6,298 bases of DNA, from the NCBI GenBank assembly GCA_945869935.1, contig CAMBSA010000121.1, forward strand, positions 1 through 6,298, in the 5' to 3' direction. The stretch comes from Bordetella parapertussis. GTDB lineage: Bacteria > Pseudomonadota > Gammaproteobacteria > Burkholderiales > SG8-39. Positions 1 to 5,757 of this stretch are shown in pieces. The notes beneath the pieces are model-generated. The model was not told the origin of the DNA. It saw nothing but the letters and a program-made list of their open reading frames with translations, and made no database searches. Both the position numbers and the translations under genes were made by a program. Numbering within the stretch: position 1 is the stretch's first letter; the number at the start of each line of letters is the position of its first letter.

Positions 1-917
1 GCGCGCAGCAATTCAATGAATTGCTCGGGCGTGTTCGCGACCGGGTCGATGCCGAGTCCGGTGAGGCGTTCGCGCAATTCGGGGCGATGCACCGCGACAT
101 GCGCTTCTGCCTGCAGTTTTGCGATGATCGCGCGCGGGGTGCCGGCGGGCGCGAACAAGCCGTTCCAGAGCACGCCTTCGAAGCCCGGCAGCCCGGCTTC
201 GGCCACCGTGGGCAGGTCCGGCACCGAGGGCGAGCGCGCGGGCGAGGTGACCGCGAGCCCGCGCAAGCGGCCCGAGCGCAGGTGCGACACGATCGGCGCG
301 GGATCGATGAATATCATCTGCACGTCGTTGGCGAGCAGCGCGGTCAGGGCGGGCACGCTGCCCTGGGAGGGTATGTGATTGAGTTGCACGCCGGCGATCT
401 GGCTGAAGGTTTCCACCATCACCTGGAAGGTGATCGTGGGCGTGCCGTAGTTGAGTTGTCCCGGCCGGCTTTTGGCAAGGGCGATGAGTTCGGGAATCGA
501 TTTCGCCGCGAGCGACGGGTGCACCGCGACCACCATCGGATGGCTGCCCATCAGCGTGACCGGCATCAGGTCGCGTACCGGGTCGTAGGAAAGCTTGGCG
601 TAGGTCTGCGGATTGATCGTGTAGGTGCTGCTGGCGCCTACCAGCAGCGTATGGCCGTCGGGCGGGGATTTGATCACCTGTTCGACGGCGATGATGGTGT
701 TCGCTCCCGGACGATTCTCCACCACCACCGGCTGGTTCCAGGTCTCTGACATGCGCTGCGCGACGATGCGCGCGAGGATGTCGTTGCTGCCGCCGGGAGG
801 AAAAGCCACCACGATGCGCATGGGTCGTGAAGGAAATCCCGATGCGCCCTGTGCCAGGGAGAATCCGGACGAGAGCAGGCAGGCAAGAGCCAAACCGGTG
901 CGTATCCATTGCTTCAT
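1..917 (-). CDS. Bug/TctC-family tripartite tricarboxylate transporter substrate-binding protein (3' end cut by window)
   Basis: Periplasmic receptor of the Bug (TctC) family, which captures small carboxylates and similar anions for tripartite tricarboxylate transporters or for sensing. The ATG at 917 is preceded by a strong AAGGAG (924-929) with a 6-nt spacer. The protein opens with a Sec signal peptide (about residues 1-25: basic MKQWIR, a hydrophobic core, then FSLAQGA). The family signature follows: RIVVAFPPGG at 34-43 with the conserved Asp46, VVVENRPGA at 64-72, and SPPDGHTLL at 84-92. Later blocks are PSVPDLPTVAEAG (230-242) and FAPAGTP (255-261). The reading frame stays open for 305 codons to the left edge, so roughly the last 20 residues are missing compared with the usual length of about 325. 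No TctA/TctB membrane genes are visible, which is common for these receptors. It lies downstream of the aromatic hydroxylase on the same strand, suggesting its ligand is an aromatic or related acid; that ligand is inferred. A cysteine at 13 lacks a good lipobox, so I do not call it a lipoprotein. Confidence 0.93.
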   Translation of the reverse strand, partial: MKQWIRTGLALACLLSSGFSLAQGASGFPSRPMRIVVAFPPGGSNDILARIVAQRMSETWNQPVVVENRPGANTIIAVEQVIKSPPDGHTLLVGASSTYTINPQTYAKLSYDPVRDLMPVTLMGSHPMVVAVHPSLAAKSIPELIALAKSRPGQLNYGTPTITFQVMVETFSQIAGVQLNHIPSQGSVPALTALLANDVQMIFIDPAPIVSHLRSGRLRGLAVTSPARSPSVPDLPTVAEAGLPGFEGVLWNGLFAPAGTPRAIIAKLQAEAHVAVHRPELRERLTGLGIDPVANTPEQFIELLR

Positions 918-952
918 CGTTATCTCCTTGACGCTTCATGCTACGGCGGACA

Positions 953-997
953 GGAACCGATTGTCACGGGCAACGTCCGGTTCCGCAGCGCCGGACG
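953..997 (-). promoter_or_regulatory. overlapping inverted repeats in the hydroxylase-receptor gap (possible attenuator or mRNA-stabilising hairpin)
   Basis: Two perfect 7-bp inverted repeats overlap in the 105-bp gap. One pairs 974-980 (CGTCCGG) with 991-997 (CCGGACG) around a 10-nt loop. The other pairs 953-959 (GGAACCG) with 978-984 (CGGTTCC) around an 18-nt loop. Bases 978-980 belong to both, so the two hairpins exclude each other in the minus-strand transcript. Neither covers the ribosome binding site at 924-929, and no T-run follows. The gap could hold an attenuator, or a hairpin that gives the receptor and hydroxylase different transcript levels. Chance pairing in GC-rich DNA is also possible. 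Confidence 0.3.
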
Positions 998-1022
998 GCC
1001 GACTTGCTTCGCGTTCGGGCGG

Positions 1023-2225
1023 TCAAGCGTACAGCGAAGGGCGGGTCACATCGAATTCGTAGATCCAGTTGGCGCGGTACGAGTTGTTCGACGGGTCGCG
1101 CCATTGCTGCCATTTGTAGGTGAGGTCGCGCTTGAGCCGGGCCCAGGGCGTGCGCAGGTGCAGCGCATGGCGGCGCGCACGCGCGCCGAGCTGTACCCTT
1201 GTCGCGCGCCCGCGCCGGATGGATTCATACAGCGAGAAGGCCGAGGCGATGTCGGCCGGATGTCGCGCGAGCGAGGCGGCGAGCGCATAGCCGTCCTCGA
1301 TCGCCTGGCCCGCACCCTGCGCGAAGAAGGGCAGCATAGGATGCGCTGCGTCGCCCATCAGCGTCACCCTGCCCGCGCTCCACGTATCGAGTGGATCACG
1401 GTCGAACAGGCCCCACTTGTAGATCGTGTCGGATTTTTCGAACAGGGTGTGCAGCTTCGGATGCCAGCCCGCATAAGCCGCTTTGACCTCGTCGACCGTG
1501 CTCGGCAGCGTCCAGGACTCCTCGACCCAGTCCTTCGTTTCGTACACCGCGACGAAATTGACTAATGCTTGTCCGCGCACGTGGTAGTGGACGACATGGC
1601 CGTTGGGTCCGAGCCAGACGTGACTCATCGGCAATACATGATCCTTCGGCAGGCGATCCACCGGCACCAGCCCGCGCCAGCACATGCAGCCGGTGAACTG
1701 TGGCTTGAGTTCTCCAAAGAGCGCGTTGCGCACAACCGATTTGATGCCGTCGGCGCCGATGACGGCATCGAAGTTTTTCGATGCGCCATCGGCAAAGAAC
1801 ACCGTCACCGAGTCGGTTTGGTTGTCGATCGAAGTGCATCGGGCTGAAAGATGGATCCTCTCCGGAGGGATGGGTGCGGCGAGGATGCGGTGCAAATCGG
1901 CGCGATGAACAAGGAAATAGCCCGCGCCGTATTTGGCCTCGAATACATTCCTGATCGGCGAGCGGAACAGTTCGCGCCCGCTTTCCCAGTCGGAACCCAT
2001 GAAGCCTTCCGGCTCGTGGGCGATCTGCATCATCGGTGTCTCGAGATCAAGTGCGCGAAACACCTGCAGAGCGTTCGGGCTGATCTGGATGCCGGCGCCG
2101 ATCTCCGCGAGTTCGGACGCCTGTTCGTAGACTTCGACGTCGAAGCCACGGCGCAGCAGCGCGTTGGCGGCGACCAGCCCTCCAATGCCCGCGCCGATGA
2201 CGGCAACACGCAGGGGCTGACTCAT
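1023..2225 (-). CDS. FAD-dependent aromatic monooxygenase (salicylate / 3-hydroxybenzoate 6-hydroxylase-like)
   Basis: A 400-residue group A flavoprotein hydroxylase that should use NAD(P)H and O2 to add a hydroxyl group to an aromatic acid in the cytoplasm. The FAD-binding Rossmann motif is GAGIGG at 11-16, with Glu34 at the end of the second strand. The DG motif is GADG at 157-160 and the GD motif is GDAAHP at 291-296, followed by FAQGAGQAIED. His210 and Tyr214 (GHVVHY) fall in the HxxxY arrangement that I recall as active-site residues in 3-hydroxybenzoate 6-hydroxylase and in 6-hydroxynicotinate 3-monooxygenase (NicC). Residue 47 is Gln (GAGIQISPN), whereas NicC has a catalytic His there, so a NicC role is less likely. 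The C-terminus (SYRANWIYEFD) also resembles this subgroup. The ATG at 2225 directly precedes the Rossmann strand; only a weak purine stretch (AAAGAAAG) lies upstream. It is transcribed ahead of the Bug receptor, giving an uptake-plus-catabolism pair. Family is certain; substrate is not. Confidence 0.93.
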   Translation of the reverse strand: MSQPLRVAVIGAGIGGLVAANALLRRGFDVEVYEQASELAEIGAGIQISPNALQVFRALDLETPMMQIAHEPEGFMGSDWESGRELFRSPIRNVFEAKYGAGYFLVHRADLHRILAAPIPPERIHLSARCTSIDNQTDSVTVFFADGASKNFDAVIGADGIKSVVRNALFGELKPQFTGCMCWRGLVPVDRLPKDHVLPMSHVWLGPNGHVVHYHVRGQALVNFVAVYETKDWVEESWTLPSTVDEVKAAYAGWHPKLHTLFEKSDTIYKWGLFDRDPLDTWSAGRVTLMGDAAHPMLPFFAQGAGQAIEDGYALAASLARHPADIASAFSLYESIRRGRATRVQLGARARRHALHLRTPWARLKRDLTYKWQQWRDPSNNSYRANWIYEFDVTRPSLYA

Positions 2226-2409
2226 GTGGGCGAACTTTCTTTGCTGTTATGCGGAACTTGCATGCGTAATCCGGTACCGTTGGAAGGCCCGTAGAATAAC
2301 CGCGACCGGCATTCTCGTTCCAGCGCCCGTGGCAAAATCCGGCGCCTTCCTTTTCCGCGCCAGCGTGTGTGATTCCGTTGCGACGCGGCCTCGTTCTTTC
2401 AGGAGATTG
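2226..2409. other. divergent intergenic region between the hydroxylase and apaH
   Basis: This 184-bp region must carry the 5' signals of two divergent genes. The open frame of apaH continues back to 2224, but that upstream stretch has no family similarity and no ribosome binding site of its own. I found no sigma-70 promoter pair with acceptable spacing on either strand. The best -10-like hexamer on the plus strand is TAGAAT at 2292-2297, without a matching -35. A GCATGC palindrome lies at 2260-2265. No regulator gene for the hydroxylase is visible in the window. Confidence 0.5.
2401..2405 (+). promoter_or_regulatory. ribosome binding site of apaH
   Basis: AGGAG stands four bases before the ATG at 2410. 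It fixes the start of apaH at 2410 rather than at any earlier codon in the longer open frame from 2224. Confidence 0.8.
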
Positions 2410-3225
2410 ATGGCTATCTATGCGATCGGTGATGTCCAGGGCTGCTTTGAGGAACTCGAGGCGCTGATTGGCTCATTGCCCTATTCGGCGGCCCGCGATC
2501 GCTTCTGGTTTGTGGGTGACCTCGTGAATCGCGGGCCGCAATCGCTCGAGGTGCTTCGGCTTGTTCGAGCGCTGGGTGACAAGGCGGTCGTGGTGCTTGG
2601 CAATCACGACCTGCATCTGGTGGCACGGGCACTGGGCAGTGTCCGAGCACGGAAGGACGATACGCTTGATGAAGTGCTCGGTGCGCCGGACGCGCAGTCG
2701 CTGATCGACTGGCTGCGCACGCTTCCGCTGCTGCACGTGGATGGGTCCGCTGTGATGGTGCACGCGGGCCTGCTGCCGCAATGGTCGGTGGCGCAGGCGG
2801 CCTCGCTCGCACGCGAAGTTCAGGCGGCGCTGTCCGGACCGGAGCACGGTGAATTCGTCGCGCGTCTCTATGGGAGCCGGCCGGACCGCTGGAGCGACAC
2901 TCTCGAAGGTGCGGACCGACTTCGCGTGATCGTGAACGCGATGACGCGGATGCGGTTTTGCACTGACGATGGCGTCATGGATTTTCATGCCAAGGGCGAG
3001 ACTTCGGCCGCACCGCCGGGATACGGTCCGTGGTTCGATGTCCCCGGACGCGCGAGCGCGGGCGCAGCGATCATCTGCGGGCACTGGTCCGCTCTCGGGC
3101 TGAAGCTGCGCCCCGATCTGGTTGCGATCGACACCGGCTGTGTGTGGGGCGGCAGCCTCACGGCAGTCCGTCTGGACGATCGCAAGGTGTTTCAGGTGCC
3201 GTGCAGGAACGCGAAAGCAGTCTAG
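2410..3225 (+). CDS. apaH: bis(5'-nucleosyl)-tetraphosphatase, symmetrical (diadenosine tetraphosphatase)
   Basis: Cytoplasmic hydrolase that splits Ap4A symmetrically into two ADP, limiting this stress-linked dinucleotide and affecting Np4A capping of RNA in enterobacteria. The product is 271 residues (E. coli ApaH is 280). All metallophosphatase blocks are present: GDVQGC at 7-12, GDLVNRGP at 36-43, and GNHDLHL at 64-70. The His blocks are MVHAG (116-120) and CGHWSALG (223-230). ApaH-specific stretches include TRMRFC (179-184) and DTGCVWGG (241-248). The first motif has Gln where E. coli has His (GDVHGC); I regard this as a common ApaH variant, not a defect. The start follows AGGAG and the protein aligns from its first residue (MAIYAIGD). 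It is divergent from the hydroxylase and convergent with the acyltransferase, so it is probably monocistronic here, unlike the E. coli gene, which is last in the surA-pdxA-rsmA-apaG operon. Confidence 0.96.
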   Translation: MAIYAIGDVQGCFEELEALIGSLPYSAARDRFWFVGDLVNRGPQSLEVLRLVRALGDKAVVVLGNHDLHLVARALGSVRARKDDTLDEVLGAPDAQSLIDWLRTLPLLHVDGSAVMVHAGLLPQWSVAQAASLAREVQAALSGPEHGEFVARLYGSRPDRWSDTLEGADRLRVIVNAMTRMRFCTDDGVMDFHAKGETSAAPPGYGPWFDVPGRASAGAAIICGHWSALGLKLRPDLVAIDTGCVWGGSLTAVRLDDRKVFQVPCRNAKAV

Positions 3226-3232
3226 GGAGCCA

Positions 3233-3339
3233 CTGAACAAGGGGGCTACGCCCCCTCGTAACTCCCCCCTCTCAGAGGGAACGCTGAACCCTCAAGCCTC
3301 GACATTGGACTTGATCAGCGATTCACTAGTTGTGTTCAG
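3233..3339. repeat. short inverted repeats bounding the apaH-acyltransferase gap
   Basis: CTGAACA at 3233-3239 is the exact inverse of TGTTCAG at 3333-3339. An inner copy, GCTGAAC at 3283-3289, is the inverse of GTTCAGC at 3334-3340. The right arm overlaps the TGA stop of the acyltransferase (3336-3338). The arms bracket two GC-rich hairpins. The layout resembles a small dispersed intergenic repeat, but no target duplication is visible and only one copy lies in the window, so this is weak. Confidence 0.3.
3240..3279. terminator. tandem hairpins between convergent genes (probable bidirectional transcription end)
   Basis: The first hairpin pairs AGGGGGC (3240-3246) with GCCCCCT (3250-3256) around TAC. 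The second pairs CCCTC (3267-3271) with GAGGG (3275-3279) around TCA. They lie between the ends of apaH (3225) and the acyltransferase (3336), where both transcripts should stop. There is no T-run on the plus side. On the minus side the first hairpin is followed by TGTTCAG, only mildly T-rich, so termination may be partly Rho-dependent. Confidence 0.5.
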
Positions 3340-4205
3340 CCGCGTTTTGAATCGAAGGTTTCCAGCGCCGCGGCGATTTCTGCACGGGATCGTTCGGCGA
3401 GCGCGCGCCGTTCGCCGCCTTGCGCCGAAATCGGCCCAAGGAATTCAAGCCGCGCCGACATTCGGCGTTGCGACACGATCATCCAGATGGACTTGATGAG
3501 CGAGTCATCGCCCACATAGGACGCCGCATGGGTCAGCCGTCCGTGCGTATCGCTGTAGCGCAGCACCACGGGCACGATCGTTGAAGCGGTATCCACGGCG
3601 GGCTGGAACAGCGCTGCGTGAAAGCGCTGGACCGATTCCCCGTGGGAGGTGGTGCCCTCGGGAAATATCGCGACAGGCCGTTGCTCGCGCAGGGCCTCGG
3701 CCACGCGTTCGCTCGTGCGGCGAGCGGCGCTCTTGCTGCCGCGCTCGATGTAGAGCGTGCCTGCGCGCGTCACGAGGGTGCCGACAAGCGGCCAGTCGCC
3801 GATCTCCGATTTTGCGACAAAAATGACTGGAAGGACTGCATCCAGCAGGAAGATGTCCAGCCATGACACATGATTGAGCACAAACATCGTGCCGCCTGAG
3901 GCAAGCGTGGGCGCATGGGGTACATCGAGGCGAATCGCGAGCAACGCGAACAGTTCCCTCGACCAGCGCCGGATCTCGCGTGTCCGCCGCGCGCTCGACC
4001 ACCGCGGAAATCCGAAACTTACCCGGACGAGGCCCCGAACGAGATGCAGGGCAAGACGGAGTATCCGCAGGAGACGAAGCGGAATCGGCGAGCGAGCGGG
4101 CGCAGGCGGCAAAGTCAATGAACGCGATGGCGATGAAGGGTGGCGGCAGTGCGCGCGAAACAGGGAGCGATGGAACCCGATTCTAGCGGGTGGTAGAAAC
4201 GACAC
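3336..4205 (-). CDS. PlsC-type lysophospholipid / 1-acylglycerol-3-phosphate acyltransferase
   Basis: Membrane-associated acyltransferase of the PlsC/LPLAT family, expected to transfer an acyl chain to a lysolipid such as lysophosphatidate. The catalytic HX4D motif is NHVSWLD (His112, Asp117). The other family blocks follow: AKSEIGDWPLVG (131-142), GTLYIERGSK (149-158), FPEGTTSHGE (181-190) and IVPVVLRY (210-217). A hydrophobic, Arg-rich stretch at 43-62 probably contacts the membrane. The start is uncertain. The longest form begins with GTG at 4205 and has 289 residues. Its first 40 or so residues are Pro/Ser/Arg-rich and unlike the family, and no ribosome binding site precedes it. In-frame TTG codons at 4118 and 4112 would give about 260 and 258 residues, nearer the usual size, but also lack a clear binding site. 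The gene is downstream of slyB in the same frame. The exact lipid substrate (phosphatidate precursor, ornithine lipid or other) cannot be told. Confidence 0.88.
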   Translation of the reverse strand: MSFLPPARIGFHRSLFRAHCRHPSSPSRSLTLPPAPARSPIPLRLLRILRLALHLVRGLVRVSFGFPRWSSARRTREIRRWSRELFALLAIRLDVPHAPTLASGGTMFVLNHVSWLDIFLLDAVLPVIFVAKSEIGDWPLVGTLVTRAGTLYIERGSKSAARRTSERVAEALREQRPVAIFPEGTTSHGESVQRFHAALFQPAVDTASTIVPVVLRYSDTHGRLTHAASYVGDDSLIKSIWMIVSQRRMSARLEFLGPISAQGGERRALAERSRAEIAAALETFDSKRG

Positions 4206-4207
4206 AA
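4180..4207 (-). promoter_or_regulatory. possible sigma-70 promoter for the acyltransferase
   Basis: On the minus strand TTGTGT (4207-4202) lies 16 nt before TAGAAT (4185-4180). The -10 matches the consensus at 5 of 6 positions and the -35 at 3 of 6. Transcription would begin near 4173. That would fit translation starting at one of the downstream TTG codons rather than the GTG at 4205, which lies within the -35 hexamer. The match is modest and could be chance. Confidence 0.3.
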
Positions 4208-4226
4208 GAGCGCCGGATGCGCTCCC
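4206..4226 (-). terminator. hairpin after slyB, possible intrinsic terminator or attenuator
   Basis: In the minus-strand transcript GAGCGC (4224-4219) pairs perfectly with GCGCTC (4213-4208) around a 5-nt loop, and two G-U pairs extend the stem to 8 bp. A moderately U-rich stretch follows (UUGUGUCGUUU). It begins 27 nt after the slyB stop and abuts the GTG at 4205. It could end part of the kinase-slyB transcript, or block ribosome access to that GTG. Confidence 0.35.
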
Positions 4227-4253
4227 GCGCTCACTTCGTTCCGCGAAACGCGT

Positions 4254-4718
4254 CTAGTGCGAAACCCGGGTAATGCCACTGCCCGAAAGCAGGCGCACGC
4301 GTTCGCCGGGTTTGAATTCCTCGTCGGCTTCCTGGGTGATCGCGCGAAGCTCGCCGTTGTCGAGTTTCACGGTGATCTCGAGGCCTTTCTTTGTCGTGAT
4401 CTTTCGCTCGATCATGTTGCCGGCGACCCCGCCCGCGACCGCGCCGAGTATCGAGCCGATGGTCGAGCCCTTTCCACCGCCGATGTTCGATCCGGCGACA
4501 CCGCCGACTGCGCCGCCGGCGATTGCGCCGACCGGCCCCTGCTCGCCTTCGATCGTCACATGACGGACACTCTCGACCACGCCCATGCGCACCGTCTGCT
4601 CGCCGCGCGTCTGGCGCGAGGAATAGACGCTGCCCGAACTGGAACTGCCTGCGCATCCGGCAAGAAGCGTGCTTGCCGCAATTGCCGCGAGAAGGGTGAT
4701 CCGAAAACGGTTGTTCAT
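4254..4718 (-). CDS. slyB: SlyB-like glycine-zipper outer-membrane lipoprotein
   Basis: Small lipoprotein (154 residues; E. coli SlyB has 155) expected in the outer membrane, where SlyB/17-kDa-antigen proteins help maintain envelope integrity. A signal peptide ends in the lipobox LAGC, so Cys22 would be lipidated after cleavage. A Ser/Gly linker follows, then a stretch like that of SlyB (VYSSRQTRGEQTV, 31-43; GVVESV, 46-51). Two glycine-zipper hairpin segments span about 62-81 and 87-101 (GAIAGGAVGG; LGAVAGGVAG), typical of the Rick_17kDa_Anti/2TM domain. The C-terminal domain (LEITVKLDNGELRAITQ; FKPGERVRLL) also matches SlyB. The ATG at 4718 has AAGGAG at 4725-4730 with a 6-nt spacer. It starts only 14 bp after the stop of the kinase gene, so the two are co-transcribed. 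In enterobacteria slyB is under PhoPQ; I see no such box here. Other 17-kDa-antigen lipoproteins are the main alternative name. Confidence 0.87.
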   Translation of the reverse strand: MNNRFRITLLAAIAASTLLAGCAGSSSSGSVYSSRQTRGEQTVRMGVVESVRHVTIEGEQGPVGAIAGGAVGGVAGSNIGGGKGSTIGSILGAVAGGVAGNMIERKITTKKGLEITVKLDNGELRAITQEADEEFKPGERVRLLSGSGITRVSH

Positions 4719-4732
4719 TTGCTGCTCCTTGC

Positions 4733-5668
4733 TTACCAGGGTTTGCGCCCGAAGCTCGCCTTGAACTTCTCGGCGATCTGCTCGCGGCTCGCTTCATGAT
4801 TCTGTCCGCCGCGTGATGCAATCTTGAGGGAGCCCATCAGCGAGGCCAGCTCGCCGGTGGTCTGCCAGTCGAAGCCGTTGGCGATGCCGTACAGCAACCC
4901 GGCACGGTAGGCGTCACCGCATCCGGTCGGATCGATCACCGCATCCGGTTTAACGATCGGGATGTCATGGCGTTGACCGCCGGCGAATATCGTCGAGCCT
5001 TCCGGACCGCGAGTCAGCACCAGTGCCTTGACGCGCTTGGCGAGGTCGTCGAGTGATTTCCCGGTCTTTTCCTCGAGCATCTTGCCCTCGTAGTCATTGA
5101 CCGCAATATAGGTCGCGCGTTCCGCGAATCCGAGCAATTCCTCGCCCGAGAACATCGGCAGTCCCTGGCCAGGATCGAAAATGAATGGAATGTTGGCATC
5201 GGCGAGTTGCTGCATGTGTGAAATCATGCCCTCGCGCCCGTCGGGCGCGACGATGCCAAGCGTTACATCTTTCGCGTCGCCTACCTTGTTCAGGTGCGAA
5301 TGATTCATGGCGCCGGGATGGAAGGCGGTGATCTGGTTGTCGTCGAGGTCGGTGGTGATGAAGGCCTGGGCGGTGAGTGTGCCTTCCACTTTGCGGATGT
5401 GGGTGCGGTCCAGCCCGAGCCGGTCGAGGCGGTAGAAATACGGATCGGCGTCGTCGCCGACGGTCGCCATGATCTGCGGCTTTCCGCCAAGTAATTGCAG
5501 GTTGTAGGCAATGTTTCCGGCGCAGCCGCCGAATTCGCGCCGCAGGTCCGGTACGAGAAACGCGACGTTGAGGATATGGATCTGTTCCGGAAGGATGTGT
5601 TCCTTGAACCGGCCCTGGAAGACCATGATGTTGTCGTAGGCGATCGAACCGAGTATCAGTGTGCGCAT
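4733..5668 (-). CDS. PfkB-family kinase, probably a nucleoside (adenosine/inosine) kinase
   Basis: A 311-residue cytoplasmic ribokinase/PfkB enzyme that would phosphorylate a sugar or nucleoside with ATP. The substrate-side signature is FGGCAGNIAYNLQLLGG (46-62), and a lid region with TLTAQAFITTDLDDNQ lies at 97-112. NDYE at 191-194 is the NxxE motif. The C-terminal signature IDPTGCGDAYRAG (245-257) supplies the anion hole and catalytic base Asp252. The overall form recalls the PfkB nucleoside kinase described from Burkholderia thailandensis and the adenosine kinases annotated in betaproteobacteria, so purine salvage is the best guess; sugar kinase activity is not excluded. The ATG at 5668 is required because the first beta strand (TLILGSIAYDN) begins at once. 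No Shine-Dalgarno sequence precedes it; the leader there is pyrimidine- and A-rich. It lies 89 bp after the DUF3426 gene and 14 bp before slyB. Confidence 0.9.
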   Translation of the reverse strand: MRTLILGSIAYDNIMVFQGRFKEHILPEQIHILNVAFLVPDLRREFGGCAGNIAYNLQLLGGKPQIMATVGDDADPYFYRLDRLGLDRTHIRKVEGTLTAQAFITTDLDDNQITAFHPGAMNHSHLNKVGDAKDVTLGIVAPDGREGMISHMQQLADANIPFIFDPGQGLPMFSGEELLGFAERATYIAVNDYEGKMLEEKTGKSLDDLAKRVKALVLTRGPEGSTIFAGGQRHDIPIVKPDAVIDPTGCGDAYRAGLLYGIANGFDWQTTGELASLMGSLKIASRGGQNHEASREQIAEKFKASFGRKPW

Positions 5669-5757
5669 GGGAGTGGTGGGTTTGTGGAAAAGAAAAGCGT
5701 CAGTGGAAAGTCCGGGCTTGAGTCCGGCCGAGGCCGCAGATTACGCGAGTGCGGTGC

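Noticed and set aside
879..917. Lipoprotein signal in the Bug receptor (Cys13)
   Set aside because: The residues before Cys13 (ALA) do not fit a lipobox, and the hydrophobic run before it is too short. A normal signal peptidase I site later on fits better.
13..939. Long minus-strand open frame of 308 codons
   Set aside because: It overlaps the Bug gene in another frame. Its product is Arg/His/Gly-rich without family motifs, whereas the frame starting at 917 shows a signal peptide and all Bug signatures.
2224..2409. N-terminal extension of apaH by 62 codons
   Set aside because: The extra residues are unlike ApaH, and the AGGAG before 2410 together with alignment from MAIYAIGD sets the start.
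2473..3240. Long open frame antisense to apaH (255 codons), and similar plus-strand frames over the hydroxylase (909-1565, 1851-2294)
   Set aside because: High GC content keeps shadow frames open. The products show no motifs, and the opposite strand carries a well-conserved protein in each case.
5712..5727. Hairpin CCGGGC/GTCCGG between the DUF3426 gene and the kinase gene
   Set aside because: In the relevant minus-strand transcript one pair becomes an A-C mismatch, and the nearest T-rich stretch is about 15 nt further on, so a terminator is not supported.
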